Below, in pieces: positions 17,807 through 26,349 of a stretch of 64,000 nucleotides of DNA. The stretch covers positions 372,001-436,000 of the forward strand of contig NZ_OX458333.1 of the NCBI RefSeq assembly GCF_949769195.1, in the 5' to 3' direction. Origin of the DNA: Methylocaldum szegediense. Its GTDB lineage: Bacteria > Pseudomonadota > Gammaproteobacteria > Methylococcales > Methylococcaceae. Position 1 is the stretch's first letter, and every line of letters begins with the position of its first letter. The notes beneath the pieces are model-generated. The model did not search any database. It had not been told where the DNA came from and was given only the letters and a program-made list of their open reading frames with translations. The translations under genes and the position numbers were made by a program.

Positions 17807-19185
17807 CAGGCTGTTGATTTTCTCGGTCCTGGAAGCCGCATAAATTCGTTGGATGGATCGCCTAAAATAGGCATAAACGATTGTTTGTCATGGCAAAATA
17901 ATATTATTTCAAGATGCGTTGGACTCGTTCATGCGCGGCGCCGACATCACCCAGCAAGAACTCTTCAGTTATCGAACCTTGGAAGAGCGGATCCCCAAGG
18001 CTCATCCCCTTCGCAAGCTCCGGGCCGTGGTCGACCGTCTGCTGACCACGCTGGACTCGGAATTGGATGCCCTCTATGCCCGAACCGGCCGGGAATCGAT
18101 TCCGCCGGAGCGGTTGCTGCGTGCCAGCCTGATCCAGGTCTTATTCTCCATCCGCTCCGAGCGGCAGTTGGCCCAGCAGATCGAATTCAATCTGTTGTAC
18201 CGCTGGTTTGTCGGGCTGACCCTGGATGCCGAGGTCTGGGACCACTCCAGCTTCAGCGCCAACCGGGATCGGTTGCTGAACAAAAAGATTTCCCGGCAGT
18301 TTTTCGAGCGGGTCGTGCAGTTCGCGGAATGGCAGGACCTTCTGTCGGACGAGCATTTCTCGGTGGACGGCACGTTGATCCAGGCGTGGGCCTCGATGAA
18401 AAGCTTTGTGAACAAGGAGGGTTCCTCGCCCCCGCCGGAGGACGGTGGCCGAAATCCCACGGTCGATTTCAAGGGTGAGAAGCGCTCCAACGCGACCCAC
18501 GCCTCGACCACCGATCCGGAGGCTCGCCTCTACAAGAAAAGCGAAGGGGATAAAGCCCAACTGTGCTTCATGGGCCATGCCCTGATGGAAAACCGGAGCG
18601 GCCTGGTGGTGGATGTGGAGGTGACTCACGCCACCGGCACGGCGGAACGGGACGCGGCCAAGATCATGATTGGCCGCACCGTCACGAAGCCCGGTGCCAC
18701 GGTCGGGGCGGATAAGGCTTACGACGTGCCGGAGTTTGTGCACGCTCTCCGGAAACGGCGGGTCACACCGCATGTCGCCCGGAAGGACAAAGGCTCCGCC
18801 ATCGATGGCCGCACCACCCGACATCCCGGCTACCGGATCAGTCAGAAGAGGCGCAAGCGGGTGGAAGAACTCTTCGGCTGGTCGAAGACCGTGGGCGGGT
18901 TACGCCAGACCCGGTTCCGGGGTTTGAAGAAGGTGGCGGCCCAGACCGTGTTCACGTTCGCCGCCTACAACCTGACCCGGCTGGGTGGGCTGTTCGGCTG
19001 GCGGTGGTCGACGGCCTAGGCGGGCGTCTGCCCGAAAGTCGCCGAAAGGTGGCAAAAACCCCCAAGCGGGGGGATGAAAACTGGCTCGAACCGGGATTTC
19101 AGAGCTAAAAGGACCTTCAGCACTCAAAATGAAGCCGTCAATAAAGGGTAAAGCCGAAGGCATGGCGGCGAATTTCAACAGCCTG
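17807..19185 (+). mobile_element. IS5-type insertion sequence nested in IS481
   Basis: The ends are inverted repeats CAGGCTGTTGA (17807-17817) and TCAACAGCCTG (19175-19185), flanked by a direct TTAA at 17803-17806 and 19186-19189. A 4-base YTAR-like target duplication is typical of the IS5 family. Element length is 1,379 bases with one transposase gene. It looks complete and recent, since the host frame is restored exactly on excision. Confidence 0.9.
17931..19019 (+). CDS. IS5-family transposase
   Basis: 362 residues from ATG 17931 (a TTG at 17919 is possible). N-terminal DUF772-type region: RTLEERIPKAHPLRKLRAVV, IRSERQLAQQIEFNLLYRWF and DHSSFSANRDRLLNK. Catalytic triad candidates of the DDE domain: FSVDGTLIQAW (D), VGADKAYDVPEF (D) and KRVEELFGWSKT (E). 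A Ser/Pro-rich linker sits near residue 165. No stop or frameshift is visible, so it may be active. Confidence 0.92.
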   Translation: MRGADITQQELFSYRTLEERIPKAHPLRKLRAVVDRLLTTLDSELDALYARTGRESIPPERLLRASLIQVLFSIRSERQLAQQIEFNLLYRWFVGLTLDAEVWDHSSFSANRDRLLNKKISRQFFERVVQFAEWQDLLSDEHFSVDGTLIQAWASMKSFVNKEGSSPPPEDGGRNPTVDFKGEKRSNATHASTTDPEARLYKKSEGDKAQLCFMGHALMENRSGLVVDVEVTHATGTAERDAAKIMIGRTVTKPGATVGADKAYDVPEFVHALRKRRVTPHVARKDKGSAIDGRTTRHPGYRISQKRRKRVEELFGWSKTVGGLRQTRFRGLKKVAAQTVFTFAAYNLTRLGGLFGWRWSTA

Positions 19186-19618
19186 TTAAGTGCAAAGGCC
19201 TTCCTCAAAGCGGTGATTCAAGCCGCGCCTTTCCGCATCCAGAAATGTCTGACCGACAACGGCTCGGAGTTCACCGACCGTTTCTTGACCCGAACTCGGC
19301 AGCCCTCGGGGACGCATGAGTTTGACCGACTCTGCGCCGAACAGGCCATCGAACATCGCCTGATTCCGCCTGGCCGGCCCCAAACGAATGGCCTGGTGGA
19401 ACGCTTCAATGGCCGCATCGAGGAGGTGTTGCAAACCCATCACGTCGATTCAACCGCCGATCTGGAAACGACCTTGTACCGCTATGTCGACCTGTACAAT
19501 CATCACATTCCTCAACGGGCCTTAGGCCATCTCACCCCGATTCAGGCTCTCAAAAACTGGCAAATGTCCCATCCCCATCTCTTTCGCAAGAGGGTTCACA
19601 ATCTTGCGGGACTTGACA

Positions 19619-20545
19619 CCTATTATACGGAGTAAGCTGAAACTATTGAGCCAAATGCTGAACAAAACCCGCGTAAAACATTTTAGTCTGTGTACGGGGG
19701 GCTTACGTCCATCGGATCAATCAAGGATTTCAGAGCGATCCGCGGCTTTTAAGGCACCAGTCAAACACGTTTCCCACGAGGCAGCGATTGACATAGGCGC
19801 TGATGGTTTTCCGTTGATGTGCGTCCAACTGGCGACGAGGAGGAACGAGCTGGCTTCGAGGCATGACCCGGACAGATAGGCTAAACAACTCGAGACTGTG
19901 TGGCGCCGCCCTGGATGTGGCGCTAACCTGGACACGACTAGGCAAAAAGCGCGTCCAAGTGCATCATTCGGTTCCGTGTGTTGGACGCGAGCGGATAGAA
20001 ACTGCTCCTATTGCAAAAGGTCGTTTTAGTCGTGACCTGTCAACCACAATCCGCCACACCTCGCGGAAAGGCGGGATACGTAAGTCCGCTCTACTGCCTT
20101 GGACGAAACCTTAAAATCTACACCTCCGCCCGAATCGCTTCCAACGACCTCGCTCCAACCCCCAAATCCCGCCGTTTCGCCGGATGGCACGTAAAGAGCA
20201 GAATTTGATGCCGTGTCGCGGCATCGAACAGCACGCGTTTCATCTGCGCCAGCCGCTCCCCATCGCTGTGGACGAGTGCGTCGTCGAGGATGATGAGGGT
20301 GGGGCGGCCGGCTTCGCGGAGTAGCCCGGCGTAGGCGAATCGGCTGATGATGCCCATCTGTTCGCGGGCGCCGAAGCTCAAGTCTTCGAAGTCTTCGAGT
20401 TCCATTCCGTTCGAGCTGTTGCGCGTCAGCGAACAGGGAGAGAGGTTTTCGTCGATGTCGAGGGAGGCACCGGGAAATAGGAACTGGCGATAGCGGTTAA
20501 GGTGTTTTTGTAGCCGGTAAGGTGTGACGATGAAGGAATCGCATC
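19619..20545. repeat. Diverged duplicate segment, copy A
   Basis: Starting exactly after the IS481 right end, this segment matches copy B (22066 to about 22990) along its length: CGGAGTAAGCYGAAACTATT at the start, GTGCATCATTCGG in the middle, TCGTGACCTGTCAACC later, and the end of the SbcC-like gene. The non-coding part is clearly diverged; the coding end is more conserved. Confidence 0.8.
20118..20545 (-). pseudogene. Truncated duplicate of the SbcC/YhaN-like ATPase C-terminus
   Basis: About 130 residues match the end of the intact ATPase at 22571-25231 with about a dozen differences by eye. They include the ABC signature LSFGAREQMG, Walker B LIILDDALVHSD and the final LGVGARSLEAIRAE. Upstream of about residue 20 the match ends and a REP-like repeat (20565-20590) follows, so all of the Walker A and coiled-coil parts are missing. 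It cannot be a working ATPase. Preserved coding similarity next to faster-changing flanks suggests a fairly old duplication or gene conversion. Confidence 0.88.
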
Positions 20546-20564
20546 GTTCGCGATAGATGCGGTT

Positions 20565-20590
20565 CATGCCTCACCGCATCCTACGGCTCT
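20565..20590. repeat. REP-like repeat at the truncation point
   Basis: TGCCTCACCGCATCCTACGG matches one arm of the repeat in the 10.1-10.9 kb spacer. It sits where the SbcC-like duplicate loses homology. Confidence 0.6.
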
Positions 20591-20649
20591 GGGGTAAAAC
20601 TAAATCGGCCGTCGGAGTATAGCGAAAACGAGTCAGCTTGAATGTCTCG

Positions 20650-21522
20650 TTAGACTTTCCTTCGAGTATTTACATACCTCAATGTAACACCAAGTAATCT
20701 TGCTCTCTCTCGTAACTCTTGGTTTAGTTTTGCTTCGGTTACGAGAATGGCTTGGACATCAACTTCATATGGTGCGTGTTCTGCTTTTTTGACTTCGCGA
20801 TATTTTACGCATTGGTATATGCCACGCTTAAAATCTTCGTCACTCGATCGCCGGGATTTCACTTCGATCATTCTGAACGAATTCCCGCAAGAGAAAACAA
20901 CATCAACTTCATCACCAGATTGCAAGCGGACTTCTATCTTGCCTAGGCCAAAATCACGGTGCAAACCTATGCGCCTAGGGTCTTGTGAAACCCAAATCTT
21001 TAATTCCTTGTGTTCTTCACTTTCAGCTTCACCGCCATGACCTCCATTGAGATAGTCATGTTCATTACCTTGAGGTTTTCTTAGATTGTCAAGAGCCTCA
21101 TTGCCAAACAATTCCTTATTTATATTTCGCCATTTCTTATAATTAAATATCTTTTCGCGCTCTCTCTGAATAACCTTAAGTTTACGATTCTCACGTAATT
21201 TATCCCAATTTCTTAGTCTCTCTTTTGGATAACGATCTGCCAAGTATCCAGCGACTCCATTTCCGGGTATACCATTTGGTCGAGTAATGAGCACGTTAAT
21301 CAGTGGAGCACCTGGGTCGACCTCTAATATTCTATTCATTAGAGAGCCTGCAACGTGACCAATATGGGTTGAGAATATTTTTCCAGTGCTGAGCTGATAT
21401 TCTAATTCTTCTGCTATTGCTCCATAAGTTAAAAATGGCTCGCCATTATCAATGCATCTCAACAACATGGCCATTGCATACTGCGGGCCATCTTTGCCCA
21501 GTTGTTTCAATGTATATGGCAT
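20650..21522 (-). CDS. Predicted PD-(D/E)XK nuclease with an alkyltransferase-like N-terminal domain
   Basis: 290 residues; AAAGGAG precedes the ATG at 21522. The C-terminal half has the order expected of a PD-(D/E)XK nuclease: EAESEEHKELKIWV (Glu helix), GKIEVRLQSGDEVDVVF (Asp) and FRMIEVKSRRSSDEDFKRGI (E-x-K), then a helix with QCVKYREV. The N-terminal half (PFLTYGAIAEEL, IGHVAGSLMNRI, NVLITRPNGIPGNGVAGYL) follows the winged-helix layout of alkyltransferase-like/MGMT domains, but the PCHR active-site box is absent. The middle is basic (KLRENRKLKVIQREREKIFN). No known family is recognised. The gene is AT-rich compared with both flanks and follows a zinc-ribbon gene on the same strand, so horizontal transfer and a DNA-processing or defence role are inferred. 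Confidence 0.75.
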   Translation of the reverse strand: MPYTLKQLGKDGPQYAMAMLLRCIDNGEPFLTYGAIAEELEYQLSTGKIFSTHIGHVAGSLMNRILEVDPGAPLINVLITRPNGIPGNGVAGYLADRYPKERLRNWDKLRENRKLKVIQREREKIFNYKKWRNINKELFGNEALDNLRKPQGNEHDYLNGGHGGEAESEEHKELKIWVSQDPRRIGLHRDFGLGKIEVRLQSGDEVDVVFSCGNSFRMIEVKSRRSSDEDFKRGIYQCVKYREVKKAEHAPYEVDVQAILVTEAKLNQELRERARLLGVTLRYVNTRRKV

Positions 21523-21677
21523 TGCTTTTAAACTCCTTTAGCGATGGTGGGAAAATTACCGTAGTGCTTAACACCTACTTTCATTTATTAAGGTGCCGTA
21601 TTAAAGATGTTAAATTGAATTGAGTGCCATTTTATTCGGGCAAAGTAATTATTAATTTAAACTCAAATATTTAATTT

Positions 21678-21899
21678 TTAAGTGAAATCAATGCTTAGTA
21701 CTTCACCGGTATCATTTAACTCATCACAGACACAGCTGACCTCAGTTTTGGTGTTACATCTTTTGCAGACAACTTCGCCGAAAGCGGAGTGCTGAGTTGT
21801 ATGATTTACAGATGGTTGTGACGCCTCAATTTCGAGTTGGAAGAGATCAAATTCAATCTCAACGACACAGTCTTCATTACTACAAGTAATCTTTGGCAT
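21678..21899 (-). CDS. Small zinc-ribbon-like protein
   Basis: 73 residues from ATG 21899 (an upstream TTG at 21926 is possible). It has two pairs of Cys: MPKITCSNEDC at the start and EVVCKRCNTKTEVSCVCDEL in the second half, a pattern that could hold one or two zinc ions. The rest is acidic. It lies 155 bases upstream of the nuclease gene on the same strand, in the same AT-rich insert, and may be its partner. No family recognised. Confidence 0.6.
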   Translation of the reverse strand: MPKITCSNEDCVVEIEFDLFQLEIEASQPSVNHTTQHSAFGEVVCKRCNTKTEVSCVCDELNDTGEVLSIDFT

Positions 21900-22065
21900 A
21901 CATTTTTCGTTGTACTTGGTTCGCAAACATCAAGCAGTCTCCCTAAGAGGCGCCTTATATTACGCTACTTGTGGAGGAGAAACTGATTTCGCTTTCAAGA
22001 ACCGCCCAGATTTCAAGGCTTTGCTATCTTTAGCAGGATCGGTCGCCGTTGGTTTTATACACCTG

Positions 22066-22990
22066 CCTATCATGCGGAGTAAGCCGAAACTATTGGACCA
22101 AATTCAGGACAAAGGCCGCGTCAAAAATTATAGCCTGCGTTGAGAAAACGCTTATGTGCATAAGATCAACCAGGGCATTCAAATCGAACCCGATTTTTAA
22201 CGTAACGCCAAACAGGGTTTTCGTAGGACAGAGATGACATTGGCGTAGGCGCTGGCGGCTCCTGGTTGGCGTGCGTCCGAGCCGGCGATAACCAAAGAGA
22301 TGCTGTCTTCAAGACAGAGCGCGGCCAGAGACGCGAAGCAACGGGATACTGCGCGACGGCCCGAAAGGATCTGGTGCTCACCGGGTTGCGGCGAGGTGAA
22401 CAACGCGTGCAGGTGCATCATTCGGGTCCGGCCTTTGGGCACGAATGGATAAGGGTGCCTCCTATCGTAAACAGTCGCTTTAGTCGTGACCTGTCAACCC
22501 CAATCCGCCATGCTTCGGGAAAGGCGGGATACGCAAATTCGCACTACTGCCTCGGATGAAACTAGAAAATCTACGCCTCCGCCCGAATCGCCTCCAACGA
22601 CCTCGCCCCAACCCCCAAATCCCGCCACTTCGCGGGATGGCAGGTAAAGAGCAGAATCTGGTGCCGCGTTGCGGCGTCGAATAGCACGCGTTTCATTTGG
22701 GCGAGCCGTTCTTCGTCGCTGTGGACGAGGGCGTCGTCGAGGATGATGAGGGTGGGGCGGCCGGCTTCGCGTAGGAGTCCGGCGTAGGCGAGTCGGCTGA
22801 TGATGCCCATCTGTTCGCGCGCGCCGAAGCTCAAGTCTTCGAAGTCTCCGAGTTCAGTTCCGTTCGAACCGTTACGCGTCAGCGAACGAGGCGAGAGGTT
22901 TTCGTCGATGTCGAGGCAGGCGCCGGGGAATAGGAGCTGGAGATAGCGGCTAAGGTGTTTTTGCAGCGGGGCCTGAAGCCTTTGGGTGAG
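22066..22990. repeat. Diverged duplicate segment, copy B
   Basis: Counterpart of copy A at 19619-20545. It spans about 500 non-coding bases and the last 420 bases of the intact SbcC-like gene. The two copies bracket the AT-rich nuclease/zinc-ribbon insert and are direct repeats. Confidence 0.8.
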
Positions 22991-25231
22991 GGCGCGGCGC
23001 TTGTCGCGTAGTAATCTCAAGAGATAGTCCAAGGCTTCGGCGCGGCGGCGTAGTTCTTCGAGTCTGCGCTTGGCTTGGGCGTGGTCGCGGGCGAGTTCGG
23101 CGCGGCGTTCTTCGAGTCCTTGGGCGCCTGCGGTCTGAAGTTCGATTTCCAGTCTCGTCAGTTGGTCGAGGCGCTCGTTGTAGCGTTTTTCGAGCTGCTC
23201 GGCGCTCCGGCGGAAGCGCTCGACATCCTGTTTCAGAATATCAGGGCGGGCTTCGGCTAATTGCCGGCTCAGCGCCTCGATACGGGCGGCCAGGGTGGAT
23301 TGCTCGGCGCGGGCATCGACCAGGTCTCGGTTCGCAGCCGCTACACGTTCCGGCCGCTGAGGATCGTCGACTACGGCGCGCGCGGCGGCGAGTTCGCGCG
23401 TCGCGGTTTCGAACGCGGTCTGCTCTTTTCCGGCGGTGAGTCGCGCTTCGTGTAGGCTTTCGTTGATCTTTTCGAGCGATAGCCGGGCGGCTTCCTCGGC
23501 CGCTTCGGCCTCAGAGACGGAAGGGAGTTTTGCCGTCTGTGGCGTTTCGGGCGGTAGCAGGTTCAGGGCTTGTTCGAGCTCTTGCACGCGGGCTCGCTGG
23601 ACGGCCACTTCGGTCCGAAGCGGTTCGATGCCTTGCGGTGCGAGCGCCTTTAGCGTCGCTTCCGCCGTTTTGATGTCGGCGAGATGTTGAGTGTAGGCTC
23701 GATAACGTGCTTCGGCGGCTTCCAGCGACGGTAAACCGAGCCGCTGTAGCAGGGCTTCGTACGTGTCGATGAGTTGTTTCGCTTCGGCGCGAAGCTGGGT
23801 TAGGTCCGAGCCGCCGGGTGCGATTTCGAGTTGTCCCAGACCCGGCAGCGTGAGAGTGGTCGTTTCCAGCAATAGTCTTTCACCCGTGCCGGTGACCGAT
23901 TCGTTGCCGATTCCAATGCTACGGCCGTCTTCGAGTGCGAAGCGCAGCCGTGTCGCAGCCGCGGTGAGCCGAATTTGCATTTCGCGAATCTGCCGGTCCT
24001 GCGCGCGCAGTTGCTCGAGATCTTTAAGCTTGATTTCGGTGAGAGCCGCCTGGCGTTTCAACTCGACCAGGGCAACCTGTTCCTTTTCGGCCTTTTCGAG
24101 TGTGTCGGCGGCTTCTTTCACTTTCAGCCGGGTCGCTTCAAGTTCGCGCATCAGTTTGAGGCGAGTGTCCGCCTGGCGGGCGAGGCGCAGCGTTTCGCGT
24201 GCTGCTTCGTGGCGTGCCTCGGCTTCGGCGCGCTTCGACTGCCATTCCTGTACGAGCGCGGTTGCTCGTTCTAGCTTTTGCCGGATAGATTCGAGTTCGG
24301 CCTCGCGTGTTTCGAGTTCTTTTTCCTGCCGCGCAAAAGTTTCCAGTTGGCCGTGTAGCAGTTTGATCCGCTCGTCGAGTTCGGCCGCGCGCCGTTTTTC
24401 GTTGCTCAAGGCTTCTTCGATGCGCTGGATCTCTTCCAGCTTCTCGGCCGCGGCCCTTTCCTGTGTGCGAAAGCCGATCCAAGGTTTTTCGGCTTCATCG
24501 GCCGCGTGTTCACGGCGCAGGGCGGCGAGGGTATCGACTTTCTGGCGATAAGCCGCGATGTCCGCGTCGAGCTCGAGAATGTCGTTAGCCAAAGCCGCTT
24601 CCTGCTTGATTGCCTCATCGTACGCTCCCTTCGGTTTTCCAGTCGAAGGCGTCAGCAACTCGTTGCGGGCGGCTTCCACGGTCGCCAGCACGGAATCGCC
24701 GCTGCTGCTGGCGATTTCCCCTAGGGAGGCGTTGAGGGCGGTACGAAGATGGTCTATCGCATGCGTCACCGGGCCTTGGATGTCGTGCCCGGCACCTTGT
24801 TGAATCCACAACAGTCCGGGAATGCCCCAATGCATGGAATCGCTGGCGCCGCGGCCGGCGTAGCGAAAACCCAGGAGTTCCGCGAGATGATCTTCGGCCT
24901 CGGTGCTGTCGAGCCGGCGCGTGCCGATCTGCAGTTCGCAGCGTTTCTTGCCGAGAAAACTCTTGACCAGCCTGTAACGCGTTTCACCGATAGAGAACTC
25001 CAGCTCGACGGTAGGGGAGGCCGAGGTATCGCCCCAGGGGCGCAAGTCGTCCACGCTGGTGGAACGATGCCGTTCGAAGAACGCGGCGCGAATGGCGGAG
25101 ACGATGGTGCTCTTACCGGCTTCGTTCGGACCTGTGAACAAATTGAGGCCCGGTTCGAGGTCCTTGATCTCGATCGGTTGCCGGAATTTTTTGAACTGTT
25201 CGATACGGATGCGGGAAAGTCTCACAATCAA
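22571..25231 (-). CDS. SbcC/Rad50-type coiled-coil ATPase (YhaN-like)
   Basis: 886 residues. Walker A GPNEAGKST near residue 35 after IRIEQFKKFRQPIEI; Q-loop region GLLWIQQGAGHD near 160; very long coiled coils (about 190-430 and 520-760) around a short hinge; ABC signature LSFGAREQMG and Walker B LIILDDALVHSD near the C-terminus. No CxxC zinc hook is visible at the coiled-coil apex, which separates it from classical SbcC/Rad50 and fits YhaN-like AAA proteins. It overlaps the nuclease gene upstream by four bases (ATGA), so the two are translated together. With that partner it should act on DNA ends or structures. Confidence 0.9.
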   Translation of the reverse strand: MIVRLSRIRIEQFKKFRQPIEIKDLEPGLNLFTGPNEAGKSTIVSAIRAAFFERHRSTSVDDLRPWGDTSASPTVELEFSIGETRYRLVKSFLGKKRCELQIGTRRLDSTEAEDHLAELLGFRYAGRGASDSMHWGIPGLLWIQQGAGHDIQGPVTHAIDHLRTALNASLGEIASSSGDSVLATVEAARNELLTPSTGKPKGAYDEAIKQEAALANDILELDADIAAYRQKVDTLAALRREHAADEAEKPWIGFRTQERAAAEKLEEIQRIEEALSNEKRRAAELDERIKLLHGQLETFARQEKELETREAELESIRQKLERATALVQEWQSKRAEAEARHEAARETLRLARQADTRLKLMRELEATRLKVKEAADTLEKAEKEQVALVELKRQAALTEIKLKDLEQLRAQDRQIREMQIRLTAAATRLRFALEDGRSIGIGNESVTGTGERLLLETTTLTLPGLGQLEIAPGGSDLTQLRAEAKQLIDTYEALLQRLGLPSLEAAEARYRAYTQHLADIKTAEATLKALAPQGIEPLRTEVAVQRARVQELEQALNLLPPETPQTAKLPSVSEAEAAEEAARLSLEKINESLHEARLTAGKEQTAFETATRELAAARAVVDDPQRPERVAAANRDLVDARAEQSTLAARIEALSRQLAEARPDILKQDVERFRRSAEQLEKRYNERLDQLTRLEIELQTAGAQGLEERRAELARDHAQAKRRLEELRRRAEALDYLLRLLRDKRRALTQRLQAPLQKHLSRYLQLLFPGACLDIDENLSPRSLTRNGSNGTELGDFEDLSFGAREQMGIISRLAYAGLLREAGRPTLIILDDALVHSDEERLAQMKRVLFDAATRHQILLFTCHPAKWRDLGVGARSLEAIRAEA

Positions 25232-26349
25232 CCTCCGGCTTTCGCGTGTTGGGCGTCGAGAATACCCGCGAGTAAAGCGAGCGCTTCCCGGGCGATCTCG
25301 GCGTCTGCTCCGTCCTGGTTTGCGCGTAGCTCGGCGATGACTTCGCCTAGGTAGCCGTCCGCTTTCAAGGCATCGATGTCCTCGGCCGTCGGTTCGAGGC
25401 GTAGAGCGGACAAATCGGCGAGCACGCTCCGGGCCTTACCGCGGGCCTGCTCGATGGCGGCACAAAGACGCCGGTATCCGCCGAGATCGGTTTGTCCGGA
25501 CAGCTTGAGCTCCACGACGTCCGCCGGTCCGAAGGCGGAAATGGTCTGCAAGGCGAATTCGACGTCGCTTGGTACCCGGAGCTCAAGCGTTTCCGAATGC
25601 CAACGGTATTGGCCCGTTTCAAGCGGAGTCACCGCCGGCAAAGCACCTTGCTCCGACAGCTCCACCAGCAGCGCGCGGCCGGATTCGTTGGAACGGAATC
25701 GATCGGTTTCCGGCGTACCGCTGTACCAAGTGCGAGAGTCGATCTGTTTCACGCCGTGCCAGTCGCCCAGCGCGAGATAGTCGAGGCGCGCCTGCTCGGC
25801 ACGGCCTGGGACTATCGGATTGGGCGAATCGATGTCCTCCGGCAGGACGCCTTGAACGCTGCCATGGGCGAGTCCGATTCTCAGCATGTCGGCGGGTGTT
25901 TCCGCCGAGGCGAACCATTCGGTGAGATCGGTGTAGGTATGGCGCTGGGTTAGCGGTGCCGGGAGTAAGGCAACGCCGACCGAGTCGAGCAGCACCGGCT
26001 CCGGCTGAAGACAAACGGTCACATTGGGGGGAATGGCCTTGAGGCGTTCCGCACGGGTCCAGACGGATTCGGCGAGGGCGGCATCATGGTTCCCGGGAAG
26101 CAGGATCCAGGGGCCTTGGAAACCCGCCATAGCGTTGAAAAGACGATGGATGGTCTTGTCGGCTACGCCCTGGGCGTCGAACACGTCTCCTGCGACTAGC
26201 ACGAGGTCGACCCGGTTTTCGGTTGCAAGGCTCGCGAGTTTTTCAACGGCCTTGAATCGCGCTTCCGCGAGGAGGGCGCCGTCGTCGGGTTTGAACTGTC
26301 CGAAGAGCTTGCCGATTTGCCAGTCGGCGGTGTGCAGTAGTTTGATCAA
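25228..26349 (-). CDS. SbcD/Mre11-type exonuclease (YhaO-like metallophosphoesterase)
   Basis: 373 residues beginning directly with MIKLLHTADWQIGK. Metal-binding motifs of the calcineurin-like phosphoesterase fold are in order: HTADWQ, GDVFDAQG, LLPGNHDAA, LAHGSVQG and ALGDWHGVK. The C-terminal 130 residues form the capping/ATPase-binding part. It is the first gene of a two-gene operon with the coiled-coil ATPase, mirroring sbcD-sbcC and yhaO-yhaN. Expected activity is Mn-dependent DNA end or hairpin cleavage. The leader upstream contains interspersed repeats. Confidence 0.92.
   Translation of the reverse strand: MIKLLHTADWQIGKLFGQFKPDDGALLAEARFKAVEKLASLATENRVDLVLVAGDVFDAQGVADKTIHRLFNAMAGFQGPWILLPGNHDAALAESVWTRAERLKAIPPNVTVCLQPEPVLLDSVGVALLPAPLTQRHTYTDLTEWFASAETPADMLRIGLAHGSVQGVLPEDIDSPNPIVPGRAEQARLDYLALGDWHGVKQIDSRTWYSGTPETDRFRSNESGRALLVELSEQGALPAVTPLETGQYRWHSETLELRVPSDVEFALQTISAFGPADVVELKLSGQTDLGGYRRLCAAIEQARGKARSVLADLSALRLEPTAEDIDALKADGYLGEVIAELRANQDGADAEIAREALALLAGILDAQHAKAGG

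Larger units (their letters stand above)
17222..19618 (+). mobile_element. IS481-family element, interrupted by a second IS
   Basis: The right end is GCGGGACTTGACA at 19606-19618. Its reverse complement resembles the left end GTGAAGTGCCCCGCAGG near 17224 with a few mismatches, so the terminal repeats are imperfect. The 3' flank is duplicated DNA: the sequence starting at 19619 matches that starting at 22066. Without the nested IS the element would be about 1 kb, normal for the family. A second 3' fragment of a related element lies at 59160-59425. Confidence 0.75.
17224..19635 (+). pseudogene. IS481-family transposase, split by an inserted IS and by a stop codon
   Basis: The 5' part (to 17806) has an HTH (ALAQKHGISRTTVHKWKHRS) and the start of the rve integrase core (FLHVDVKYLPAIDGELRRYL, first catalytic Asp). 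The 3' part (from 19186) has the second Asp (LTDNGSEFTDRF) and the Glu region (GRPQTNGLVERFNGRIEEVL). Removing 17807-19185 and one TTAA joins the two halves in frame (PNRTALSAKAFLKAV). The only remaining lesion is TGA at 17767-17769, where the family usually has Trp in ATRWVYV. Inactive in two independent ways. Confidence 0.88.
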
